Positions 17,477-24,874 of a stretch of 41,842 nt of DNA are shown one piece after another. The position numbers and the translations under genes were made by a program. The stretch comes from CAVAVT01 sp963592185 (GTDB lineage: Bacteria; Bacillota; Negativicutes; Selenomonadales; Selenomonadaceae), in NCBI GenBank assembly GCA_963592185.1, contig CAVAVT010000008.1:1-41842 (forward strand), in the 5' to 3' direction. A model generated the notes under the pieces. That model had not been told where the DNA came from and did no database searches. It worked only from the letters and a program-made list of their open reading frames with translations. The stretch's first letter is position 1; every line of letters starts with the position of its first letter.

Positions 17477-18118
17477 TTATTTCACTGATACCTCAACCGG
17501 AGTAATAAGGATTTCTTTATCACCGCTTACGCTGAAGCATCCAACAAAGGAAATTGTTTTTCCCTGTATATTTGCCAAATCCATTTTCTGAACGATATCT
17601 TTATCTATAACTTCATGAATAGCCTGGGAAACCTTCGCCCATTCTACCTGATTGGTGTAATCTTCGTATTTAATAAAGCTCAAGCAGTCACGAACAGCGG
17701 ATCCTTTATATACGGAACCAATCTGCATCTTTACAACTACTGGGCCCTCATAGCCATTAAGTTTTAATGTCATAAAACCAGCTTTTTTGGTCTGGTCGAT
17801 ACCGGTAACAGTTCCTTCGCCCTTAACTATATAACTGAGCTCGCCTTTATCCCCCATGGAATAATGTCCATACTGCTTTGCAACGGAACTAAGTTTTCCA
17901 TTGGATTCCTGGAACAGTTTCGGCAGTTCCACAGCACTCTCTTTTAATTCTGGAAGTGCCTTTGATTCCCAAATACCTTCAACGTTATCTGCTGCATTGA
18001 ATGCAACATTTCCTGTAAGCTCGTCCTCATGGCCAATCTGTACTACTTTGACACATCCTGTAAGGGAAAAGGTCATAGCCACACAGAGGAGCAATGCTAT
18101 AAAAATATTCTTTTTCAT
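17477..18118 (-). CDS. DUF2291-family lipoprotein linked to the sugar importer
   Basis: A 213-residue lipoprotein: signal peptide MKKNIFIALLLCVAMTFSLTG followed by lipobox cysteine C22, then a soluble domain. I recognise it as the DUF2291 type found inside CUT2 sugar importer operons; its function is not known to me. Visible features are SYIVKGEGTVTGIDQTKKAGFMTLKLNGYEGPVVVKMQIGSVYKGSAVRD region (about residues 95-140), which reads as a beta-strand-rich core, and a C-terminal strand ending ITPVEVSVK. It sits between the binding protein and the ATPase gene. An accessory role in sugar capture or assembly at the membrane surface is inferred from position only. Confidence 0.75.
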   Translation of the reverse strand: MKKNIFIALLLCVAMTFSLTGCVKVVQIGHEDELTGNVAFNAADNVEGIWESKALPELKESAVELPKLFQESNGKLSSVAKQYGHYSMGDKGELSYIVKGEGTVTGIDQTKKAGFMTLKLNGYEGPVVVKMQIGSVYKGSAVRDCLSFIKYEDYTNQVEWAKVSQAIHEVIDKDIVQKMDLANIQGKTISFVGCFSVSGDKEILITPVEVSVK

Positions 18119-18186
18119 AATGACTCCTTCTTATCATATGATTTCCAAATAATAGAAAAATTCCAACACTTCGCCGCAAATAACAA

Positions 18187-18226
18187 GGTGGACTGCTCAT
18201 CTGCAAGAGCAGTGAAACAATCCACC
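18187..18226 (-). promoter_or_regulatory. Two-part hairpin between the binding-protein and DUF2291 genes
   Basis: On the minus strand GGTGGA, an eight-base bulge, CTGCTC, a loop of eight, GAGCAG and TCCACC form two stacked 6-bp stems. The downstream sequence is only mildly T-rich (TTGTTATTTG). It lies 18 bases after the binding-protein stop, where ABC operons often carry a structure that protects or partly terminates the mRNA so the binding protein is made in excess. Confidence 0.6.
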
Positions 18227-18243
18227 CCATCATTGTCTCAAAA

Positions 18244-19248
18244 TTACTCAGTGTAAACGAAAGTCTTCAGCTTTGCAACATTGTCCTTGGTGATAGCAAC
18301 GCAGTCAACGAGCTGCTTCTCATCAAGACCAGTGGAGCCAGTCTTCAAATACTTGTCAGCCTGCTCTACAGCCATTTCAGCAATAAGAGCTGCCTGCTGA
18401 AGTGCAGTACCAGTCATGTTGCCCTCACGGATAGCCTGAGCTGCTTCATCGGAGCCATCAACGCCTACAACAGCAATTTTACCAGCAAGGCCTGCATTTT
18501 TGATTGCTGCGATTGCGCCTACAGCCATAGTGTCATTTCCGCAAAGAACACCCTTGATGTTAGGATTGGACTGAAGAATGGTCTCCATCTTCTGGTTAGC
18601 CTCTGTCTGCTCCCAGTTAGCGGTCTGCTGAGCAACCATCTTCATGTCCTTGTACTGGTCAACAACCTCATGGAATGCACCGGAACGTACACCAGCGTTG
18701 GTATCGGACTCTTTGCCAAGAAGCTCAGCATATTCGCCCTGTTCACCCATTGCCTCAACGAACTTTTCAGCAATTGCCTTTGCGCCCTGATAGTTGTTTG
18801 CAACAATCTGGGAGATTGCAATACCGGAGCCATTGATTTCACGGTCAATCAGGAAAGTAGGGATGCCAGCATCACGAGCCTTCTGAACAGCAGCTACAGT
18901 AGCGTCCGCACCTGCATTGTCGCAGATGATTGCAGCAGCCTTGTCAGAGATTGCGTTATCAAAGAGCTCGGACTGCTTTGTTGCATCATCATCGTGGGAT
19001 ACAGCCTTTACTTCATATCCAAGAGCCTTTGCTTTTGCAGAAGCAGCCTCAGCCTCGGTTTTGAAGAACGGATTGGAATGGGACGGAGTGATAATATAAA
19101 CGATATTAGATCCGCCGCCCTTCAGTGCCTGCTGTGAGGAACTGCTTCCAGATGTAGCGGTTTTCTTATCACTGCCACATCCTGCGAATACTGCACCCAT
19201 GAGGCACAGAGACGCAACGATTACGAGAAGTTTCTTGAGTTTTTCCAT
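18244..19248 (-). CDS. Sugar ABC transporter substrate-binding lipoprotein
   Basis: Ribose-type (Peripla_BP_4) binding protein of 334 residues. It has a signal peptide and lipobox VFAGC (C24), followed by a Ser/Thr-rich linker to about residue 45. The mature domain begins NIVYIITPSHSNPFFKTEAEAA and contains DDDATKQSELFDNAI, DREINGSGIAI, NDTMAVGAIAAI and VGVDGSDEA, the pattern of RbsB relatives. Lipid anchoring fits a Gram-positive lineage but does not prove a single membrane. The bound sugar cannot be read directly, so I withhold the rbsB symbol. It is the fifth gene of the operon. Confidence 0.92.
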   Translation of the reverse strand: MEKLKKLLVIVASLCLMGAVFAGCGSDKKTATSGSSSSQQALKGGGSNIVYIITPSHSNPFFKTEAEAASAKAKALGYEVKAVSHDDDATKQSELFDNAISDKAAAIICDNAGADATVAAVQKARDAGIPTFLIDREINGSGIAISQIVANNYQGAKAIAEKFVEAMGEQGEYAELLGKESDTNAGVRSGAFHEVVDQYKDMKMVAQQTANWEQTEANQKMETILQSNPNIKGVLCGNDTMAVGAIAAIKNAGLAGKIAVVGVDGSDEAAQAIREGNMTGTALQQAALIAEMAVEQADKYLKTGSTGLDEKQLVDCVAITKDNVAKLKTFVYTE

Positions 19249-19301
19249 TTCTTATTTCCTCCTTAAGTGAAATAAATATAGTGTGGAAAACATATGACTC
19301 A

Positions 19302-20810
19302 TCAGGCCTCGCCTGTGGAATCCTTTTTAGCTGCCCATAAAACCTGATTTACAGCATTTTTCCATCCATCTAAAAAAGCTTGTTTTGTCTGCTCTTCCAT
19401 GTTTGGATTAAAAGCTGTTCTATTAATCTGGGCAAATATTTTTTCCTTGTTGTACAGACCTGAAGCTATACCGGCACAATAACCTGCACCAATGGCTGAA
19501 AGCTCCTCTGCATCAGGAACCTCCACTGGGCATCCAAGCATATCAGTTTGGAACTGCATAAGATAGCGATTTTTGGTGGGACCGCCATCTACCCTTAATG
19601 AAGAAAGAACATGTTTTGATTCCTGCTGCATTATAGCAACAACATCATTAATCTGATATGCAATGGAATCAAGCACCGCACGGACCATTTCTTTTTTTCC
19701 GGTTACTCTTGTTATTCCAGTAAATATGCCTGTAGCTTCACTTTCCCAATAGGGTGCTCCGAGACCTGTAAAGGCAGGTACAAAGTAGCTTTTATCGGAA
19801 GGATTTGCCTCTCTTGCAAGATTTTCCGTCTCACCTGCTCCGCTGATTAATTCTAAATCATCCTTAAGCCAGGAAATTGTAGCCCCCGTATAGTTGATAT
19901 TTCCTTCAAGTACATAAAGCGGAGTTCCTGCAATGCTCCAGGCAAGGGATGTAACCAAACCATGGGAGCTTCTTACTGGCTGTTCGCCGATATTCATCAT
20001 GACGGAGGAACCAGTGCCATAGGTTGCCTTTGCCATTCCTGATTCGTGGCATCCCTGACCAAACAGCGCTGCGTGGGAATCTCCTAATACAGCATGTATG
20101 GGAATTTTTATATCAAGTATTCCATCAAAATCAGTTTCTCCATAAAAGCCATCTGAATCGGTGATTTCCGGTAATGCTGAAATATCGATTCCAAATGCTC
20201 TGCTGGCTGTCTCTGACCATTGGAGCTTGTCAATGTCAAAAAGCTGCGTTCTTGATGCATTTGAAAAGTCTGTTCTAAATTCTTTTCCATTGGTCATTTT
20301 GAATACAAGCCAGCTGTCCATGGTGCCCATACAGAGCCTACCATCATTCATCAGCTGTGATGCTTCTGGAACATTTTGCAATATCCAGGCAAGTTTTGCA
20401 CCGGAGAAATATGGTGACAGTGGAAGTCCGGTAGCTTTTTTTATATCTTCAGCCAGCCCTTCCTTTAATATTGCTTCACAAATCCCAGCTCCTCTTGCAC
20501 ACTGCCAGACAATAGCATTGTAAACTGGACAACCTGTTTTCCGGTTCCATGCCATGGCTGTTTCTCGCTGATTGCTAATGCCAATTGTCTTGATTTCATC
20601 TGCCTTAACATCAGTTTTTTCAAGCAAATCCTGAATTAGATGCTTTATATTTTCCCATATCTCCTCAGGGTCATGCTCTACCCATCCCTTAGAGTCCACA
20701 TACTGTTTGTGGGGACGGTCCACACGGCAGCATATTTTTCCCATTTCATCGAATAAAAGTATCTTGGTTCCCTGTGTGCTCTGGTCTATGCCTAAAACGT
20801 AGGAAGCCAT
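19302..20810 (-). CDS. FGGY carbohydrate kinase, glycerol-kinase-like
   Basis: A 502-residue sugar kinase. The N-terminal phosphate motif is GIDQSTQGTK (residues 7-16). Glycerol-kinase-like stretches include ISNQRETAMAWNRKTG, GTMDSWLVF and FSNASRTQLFDI, and the catalytic aspartate is probably D244 in LGDSHAALFGQG. It is nearer to GlpK than to xylulokinase, yet it sits among transketolase halves and a sugar isomerase, so glycerol is unlikely. A ketopentose or branched ketose such as apulose would fit the context. It starts one base after the transketolase C-half stop. Confidence 0.85.
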   Translation of the reverse strand: MASYVLGIDQSTQGTKILLFDEMGKICCRVDRPHKQYVDSKGWVEHDPEEIWENIKHLIQDLLEKTDVKADEIKTIGISNQRETAMAWNRKTGCPVYNAIVWQCARGAGICEAILKEGLAEDIKKATGLPLSPYFSGAKLAWILQNVPEASQLMNDGRLCMGTMDSWLVFKMTNGKEFRTDFSNASRTQLFDIDKLQWSETASRAFGIDISALPEITDSDGFYGETDFDGILDIKIPIHAVLGDSHAALFGQGCHESGMAKATYGTGSSVMMNIGEQPVRSSHGLVTSLAWSIAGTPLYVLEGNINYTGATISWLKDDLELISGAGETENLAREANPSDKSYFVPAFTGLGAPYWESEATGIFTGITRVTGKKEMVRAVLDSIAYQINDVVAIMQQESKHVLSSLRVDGGPTKNRYLMQFQTDMLGCPVEVPDAEELSAIGAGYCAGIASGLYNKEKIFAQINRTAFNPNMEEQTKQAFLDGWKNAVNQVLWAAKKDSTGEA

Positions 20811-20811
20811 A

Positions 20812-21738
20812 TCAAATCAGCTCCCGAATGGTGTTTGCAATACCTTCTGCATCCAATCCATAATGATGGAAAATCTCAGAAGTTTTTCCCGTTACTACCG
20901 GAGCATCAGGAAGTGAAAGATTTTTTACCTTTACAGGGGCGTTTTCAGCGGTTATCTGCGCAACCATGGAACCAAGACCGCCATACATGCTATGCTCTTC
21001 TACAGTAACAATAAGCTTGGTTTCCTTAGCAGCTTTGACAACAGCTTCCTCATCTATTGGCTTTACGCAGTACATATCGAGCACCCGTACAGATTTACCT
21101 TCCTTTTCCAGGGCTTCTGCAGCAAGCTTTGCCTGATATACAACCTCGCCACAGGCGATTATAGTAGCATCCGTGCCTTCCTTTACCGTTACAGCCTTGT
21201 CCATTGTAAAGTCAAGCTTGCCATCTTCATACACATCTTCTACAGCATTTCTGCCATATCGTACATATGCTGGTTCATCATCCTTGACCAAATGCTTCAT
21301 AAGCTCTACAGCCAAATACTGATCGCTTGGGAGATAAACTCTCAGCCCAGGGATTGATGCCATATCAGCAATATCTGTTGCTGAATGATGTGTCATTCCA
21401 AGGGCGCCATAACTTACACCGCCGCTGATTCCCATGAGCTTTACATTGTTGTGGGAATATGCAACATCAACCTTCGCCTGCTCCATGCTTCGTGTGGATA
21501 AAAAGCTTGCAGGAGATACCGCAAATGGACGCTTTCCACAGGATGCAAGTCCTGCGCTGATGCCTACCAGGTTCTGTTCAGCAATACCTACCTCAACAAA
21601 CTGATCCGGGTGTTCCTCTGCATATGGTCCCAACGCAGCCGAGCCACGGGAGTCACTGCAAAGAACAATTACATCTTTATTAGTTTTTGCCTCTTCGGAC
21701 AGGAAATCCGCAACAGCTTTTTTTATAGCATTACTCAT
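20812..21738 (-). CDS. Transketolase, C-terminal half subunit
   Basis: The pyrimidine-binding and C-terminal domains of a split transketolase, 308 residues. DSRGSAALGPYAEEHPDQFVEVGIAEQNLVGISAGLA contains the conserved glutamate of VGIAEQN that activates thiamine diphosphate. Later parts (VLDMYCVKPIDEEAV, EEHSMYGGLGSMVA) form the C-terminal domain. It needs the N-half encoded just upstream, which overlaps it by four bases (ATGA). Split transketolases are common in sugar operons and may serve the general pentose phosphate pathway or a dedicated substrate such as apulose 4-phosphate. Confidence 0.93.
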   Translation of the reverse strand: MSNAIKKAVADFLSEEAKTNKDVIVLCSDSRGSAALGPYAEEHPDQFVEVGIAEQNLVGISAGLASCGKRPFAVSPASFLSTRSMEQAKVDVAYSHNNVKLMGISGGVSYGALGMTHHSATDIADMASIPGLRVYLPSDQYLAVELMKHLVKDDEPAYVRYGRNAVEDVYEDGKLDFTMDKAVTVKEGTDATIIACGEVVYQAKLAAEALEKEGKSVRVLDMYCVKPIDEEAVVKAAKETKLIVTVEEHSMYGGLGSMVAQITAENAPVKVKNLSLPDAPVVTGKTSEIFHHYGLDAEGIANTIRELI

Positions 21739-22550
21739 AACTGCGCCTTCCTTTCATCAAGTTCTTTTATTGCAGCTTCATACTGTTCATCGTTTGGAAC
21801 TTTGTGATGCCATGCGGCTTTATCTTCGATAAATGAAACTCCGCATCCCTTTATGGTATTGGCAATTATCACTGTAGGCTTTCCTTTGGTGTGCTTTGCC
21901 AGGTCAATGGCATCGTCAATTGCCTGCATGTCGTTTCCTGGAATAGAAAGAACATTCCATCCAAAGGATTCCCATCTGCGCTCTGCACTATCCTGAGTCA
22001 TAACCTGCTCAGTAGTTCCGGAAATCTGAAGACGGTTTCTGTCAACAAAAGCTGTAAGATTATCCAGCTTATAGTGGCCTGCAGCCATTGCAGCTTCCCA
22101 TACAGAACCTTCTCCGCATTCGCCATCACCCATAACCACATAGGTACGATAGTTTTTGTTATCCATACGGGCTGCCAGTGCCATTCCAATGCCAACAGCT
22201 AGTCCGTGGCCAAGTGAGCCGCTATTTACTTCGATGCCTGGAATTTTATTATTAGGATGGCCAATAAAGTTCGAGCCATATTTGCAATAGGTGTTCAGTT
22301 CTTCCTTAGGGAAAAATCCCTTATCAGCTAATACAGCATACAATGCTTCAACACTGTGGCCCTTGCTGAGAATAAATCTATCACGGTCAGGATCATCTAA
22401 ATGCTCCGGGTCAATGTTCATCTGCTTATAGTAGAGATTTACCAATATGTCGGTTACGCTTAAGTCTCCTCCAATATGGCCGGCACCGCCGTTATGAATC
22501 AACGTTATAATGTCCTTGCGAATATCAATCGCTTTAGCACAAAGATTCAT
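21735..22550 (-). CDS. Transketolase, N-terminal half subunit
   Basis: The thiamine-diphosphate diphosphate-binding half of a split transketolase, 271 residues. The cofactor motif is GDGECGEGSVWEAAMAAGHYKLDNL, with the closing Asn. HNGGAGHIGGDLSVTDILVNLYY and SKGHSVEALYAVLADKG provide the usual catalytic histidines. The start has AGAGGAG nine bases upstream, inside the end of the isomerase gene. Overlap with the C-half indicates equal expression of the two subunits. Confidence 0.94.
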   Translation of the reverse strand: MNLCAKAIDIRKDIITLIHNGGAGHIGGDLSVTDILVNLYYKQMNIDPEHLDDPDRDRFILSKGHSVEALYAVLADKGFFPKEELNTYCKYGSNFIGHPNNKIPGIEVNSGSLGHGLAVGIGMALAARMDNKNYRTYVVMGDGECGEGSVWEAAMAAGHYKLDNLTAFVDRNRLQISGTTEQVMTQDSAERRWESFGWNVLSIPGNDMQAIDDAIDLAKHTKGKPTVIIANTIKGCGVSFIEDKAAWHHKVPNDEQYEAAIKELDERKAQL

Positions 22551-22554
22551 ACTA

Positions 22555-23955
22555 TCATTCTCCTCTCAAATATGACTTAACCTTTTCTTCAACCGGATCA
22601 TATAAATCTGGTGCAATTCCAATGTATTTGCATGCCTCATAAAGGATTGGAACAACATCCTGATGAATTCCAACACAATGATGAATATATGGACCCTCAA
22701 CAATTTTTGCTTCAAGACGCTTTATATTCTCAACTTCTATCCAGAGATATGTTCCCATGCAGGTAGGTCCTTCAACTCCCTTTGCATTGCCCAAAAGCAG
22801 GGAATATTCTCCATTGTCGCCATCAAATCTGGCAAGGGTTACATCGCCATGCTTTGCTTCAGCTGTAAGACTTCCCGGATGCTCAAATGCAAGAGGATAA
22901 GTAAGTTTTGCTTTTTCCTTTGCAACTGAAAGTGGCCAGGGACCGCAATGCTGAAGAAGTTCGCCGTTGTCAATGTCAGGATGGCGGATTGTCCAGTCTG
23001 CAAAGAAGGAACGTTTCTTTCCAAGGCTTGCGGCTTCCACAAGCAATGCTGTGATAGCACCATGAATATCTGTTTCGCAGACTACTGGTATCCCTTCTTC
23101 ATTCAACAGAGCATTTGCTGCACAGGGCATAACTCCAAGTTCTGACTGAAGTGCATTCCAGCACTGAATTGCACCGGCATTGCAGTGATACTTTTTAATG
23201 AGATGCTTCATTGCAACAGCCAATCCGGCAACATTCTCAACCTCGTTGTCCTTGATGCAGACATCCATATTTTCACGGATATATTTGATGGTTTCCTGAA
23301 CCTCAGTACCCTCGTCTTTTGCTTTCCTTACTTCAGATGTAAGCTCTGGAAGCGGTATAGGTGCAAGCTGTACATTGAATTTTTCCAGCAATTCCCCCTC
23401 GTTGCACATGGTGGACCAGAAATCAAACGGTCTTGGTCCAATCTGTAGAATCCTTATGTTCTTAAAGGTCTTTACAACATTACATATCGCCAAAAAATCC
23501 TTAATTCCACGTTCAAATACAGGATCATTCAATCTGCAGTTTGTCATGTAGGTAAATGGAACCTTAAACCTGCGAAGCACCTTTCCTGTGGCGAAAAGTC
23601 CGCACTGTGTATCTCTCAAGCGTATTCCATTTTCATCTGGACGCTCGTCCAACGGACCCCACAGGAGAACAGGAACTCCCATATCCTTTGCAAGTCTTGC
23701 ACATTCATATTCAGTACCAAAATTGCAATGCGGAAGGAAGAGACCATCTATTTTCTCTCTTTTGAATTTTTCGACAATTTTAAGCCGATCATTTTCATCG
23801 TAAAGCAAGCCTTCTTCATTGATGTCATCAATATCTACAAAGCTGATTCCCAATTCGTTTAAACGGTCCTTTGTAAGCCCACGATATTTAATGGCATCCG
23901 GCGCGCTGAAAATACTTCTGCGTGTAGGTGCGAAACCTAATTTGATTTCCGGCAT
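22555..23955 (-). CDS. L-fucose/L-arabinose isomerase-like sugar isomerase
   Basis: First gene of the sugar operon. A 466-residue protein that resembles the FucI/AraA fold family, which converts aldoses to ketoses with a divalent metal. Candidate metal ligands are E294 in VVCETDIHG, D320 in FFADWTIRHPD, and a histidine in HHCVGIHQD near the C-terminus. It is shorter than FucI (about 590) and its substrate is not evident. The longest frame starts with GTG at 23970, but GAGGGG overlaps that codon. The ATG at 23955 is seven bases after the SD. As the lead gene, its substrate should be the operon's sugar; D-apiose is one candidate. Confidence 0.75.
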   Translation of the reverse strand: MPEIKLGFAPTRRSIFSAPDAIKYRGLTKDRLNELGISFVDIDDINEEGLLYDENDRLKIVEKFKREKIDGLFLPHCNFGTEYECARLAKDMGVPVLLWGPLDERPDENGIRLRDTQCGLFATGKVLRRFKVPFTYMTNCRLNDPVFERGIKDFLAICNVVKTFKNIRILQIGPRPFDFWSTMCNEGELLEKFNVQLAPIPLPELTSEVRKAKDEGTEVQETIKYIRENMDVCIKDNEVENVAGLAVAMKHLIKKYHCNAGAIQCWNALQSELGVMPCAANALLNEEGIPVVCETDIHGAITALLVEAASLGKKRSFFADWTIRHPDIDNGELLQHCGPWPLSVAKEKAKLTYPLAFEHPGSLTAEAKHGDVTLARFDGDNGEYSLLLGNAKGVEGPTCMGTYLWIEVENIKRLEAKIVEGPYIHHCVGIHQDVVPILYEACKYIGIAPDLYDPVEEKVKSYLRGE

Positions 23956-24011
23956 TATAAATCCCCTCACTTAAATACACACGTTTAACAACTCTATTCA
24001 CTTTTAATTTT

Positions 24012-24039
24012 AGTATATCACTAGAATTAAATTTTTCAA
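24012..24039 (-). promoter_or_regulatory. Promoter of the sugar operon
   Basis: Minus strand -35 TTGAAA (24039-24034), 16-base spacer, -10 TATACT (24017-24012) with extended TGA before it. The predicted start is near 24005, 50 bases before the isomerase ATG. The 326 bases between the isomerase gene and pyrE hold this promoter, AT-rich repeats, a CRP-like site and the pyr terminator. Confidence 0.75.
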
Positions 24040-24041
24040 TA

Positions 24042-24056
24042 AAAATTTTAATAAAA
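24042..24056. repeat. AT-rich 15-bp repeat, copy next to the -35 box
   Basis: AAAATTTTAATAAAA occurs here and again exactly at 24218-24232. This copy begins two bases upstream of the -35 box, so a bound regulator would block the promoter. It is a candidate operator for the LacI-family protein, but low-complexity AT DNA can repeat by chance. Confidence 0.4.
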
Positions 24057-24078
24057 TATATTAAATTTTTGTAAATAG

Positions 24079-24113
24079 CGTGAAATATATCACAGGAATG
24101 ATAATATTTCACG
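24079..24113. promoter_or_regulatory. CRP-like site within a 10-bp inverted repeat
   Basis: CGTGAAATAT (24079-24088) and ATATTTCACG (24104-24113) are perfect inverted repeats 15 bases apart. CGTGA-N6-TCACA at 24079-24094 matches nine of ten consensus bases of a CRP/FNR-family site. Its centre is about 81 bases upstream of the predicted transcription start, a distance typical of class I activation. Confidence 0.5.
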
Positions 24114-24203
24114 TATTTCCGTCTGATTGAATATATCTTATTTCTTGTTTTTTATCAAATAATCCAGAAATTTTATACATATAAATTAAAAATATATATC
24201 GCA

Positions 24204-24232
24204 CTAAAATTTTTACTAAAATTTTAATAAAA
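24204..24232. repeat. Tandem and repeated AT-rich elements, distal copy
   Basis: ACTAAAATTTT occurs twice in tandem, and the second unit runs into AAAATTTTAATAAAA (24218-24232), which matches 24042-24056 exactly. It lies between the pyr terminator and the CRP-like site, about 215 bases upstream of the sugar operon start. Function unknown; possibly a distal operator. Confidence 0.4.
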
Positions 24233-24265
24233 AAAGACACCCAATACTCAATAATATCAGGTGTC
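24229..24265 (-). terminator. Terminator of the pyr operon
   Basis: On the minus strand GACACC (24265-24260) pairs with GGTGTC (24241-24236). Flanking A/T pairs and an inner TGATA/TATTG extension lengthen the stem, and a run of seven T follows. It is 17 bases after the pyrE stop. Confidence 0.9.
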
Positions 24266-24281
24266 TTTACATCCGTATGTA

Positions 24282-24857
24282 TTATTTACCAGTACGCCCT
24301 CTCTTTGTCATAGGAATTTCCTTTTCACAAAGAGGACAGCTGTCAGCTGTATAAGTTTCTACTGTAAGGTTCAGTAATGCCTTAAAGGGAACATCACCAA
24401 AATCAACAGTACCGCCGCTGCGGTTTACCAGCATACCTACAGCTACAGGTACGCCGCCATTCTTTTTGACAACATCAATAACCTCTTTTACAGAGCCGCC
24501 AGTGGTGACAATGTCCTCTACAATCAGAACACGCTCCCCTTCTTCAAGGCAGAATCCACGCTTAAAGGTCATCTTGCCATCAACACGCTCAGTGAAGATT
24601 GCACGGGTTCCAAGAGCCTTTCCTACCTCATGGGCAAGAAGAATGCCACCAGTCATTGGACCTACAACGGTCTGGATGTTCAGATCTTTAAACTTTTCAG
24701 CCAGCTCCTTGCAAAGCATTTCTGTATATACAGGATGCTGAAGTACATTGAACTTTTCAACATACAGCGGACTGTGCAGACCGCTGGTAAGCAAAAAATG
24801 TCCTTCCATTATAGCATTTGTTTTTAAGAATATATCTTTAATTTCCTGTTCGGTCAT
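24282..24857 (-). CDS. pyrE: Orotate phosphoribosyltransferase
   Basis: Joins orotate to PRPP to form OMP, the fifth step of UMP synthesis. The 191-residue protein has the PRPP-binding loop VLIVEDIVTTGGSVKE (about residues 109-124). VEKFNVLQHP and PMTGGILLAHEVG carry substrate contacts. A C-terminal CPLC pair is present, as in a subgroup of these enzymes. It is the last gene of the pyr operon, 17 bases after pyrF, with SD GGAG eight bases before the ATG. Confidence 0.95.
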   Translation of the reverse strand: MTEQEIKDIFLKTNAIMEGHFLLTSGLHSPLYVEKFNVLQHPVYTEMLCKELAEKFKDLNIQTVVGPMTGGILLAHEVGKALGTRAIFTERVDGKMTFKRGFCLEEGERVLIVEDIVTTGGSVKEVIDVVKKNGGVPVAVGMLVNRSGGTVDFGDVPFKALLNLTVETYTADSCPLCEKEIPMTKRGRTGK

Positions 24858-24874
24858 AATTAAATCTCCAATCC

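Noticed and set aside
24000..24240. CRISPR-like or satellite repeat array in the AT-rich intergenic region
   Set aside because: Only two exact 15-bp copies and one short tandem pair; no regular spacers.
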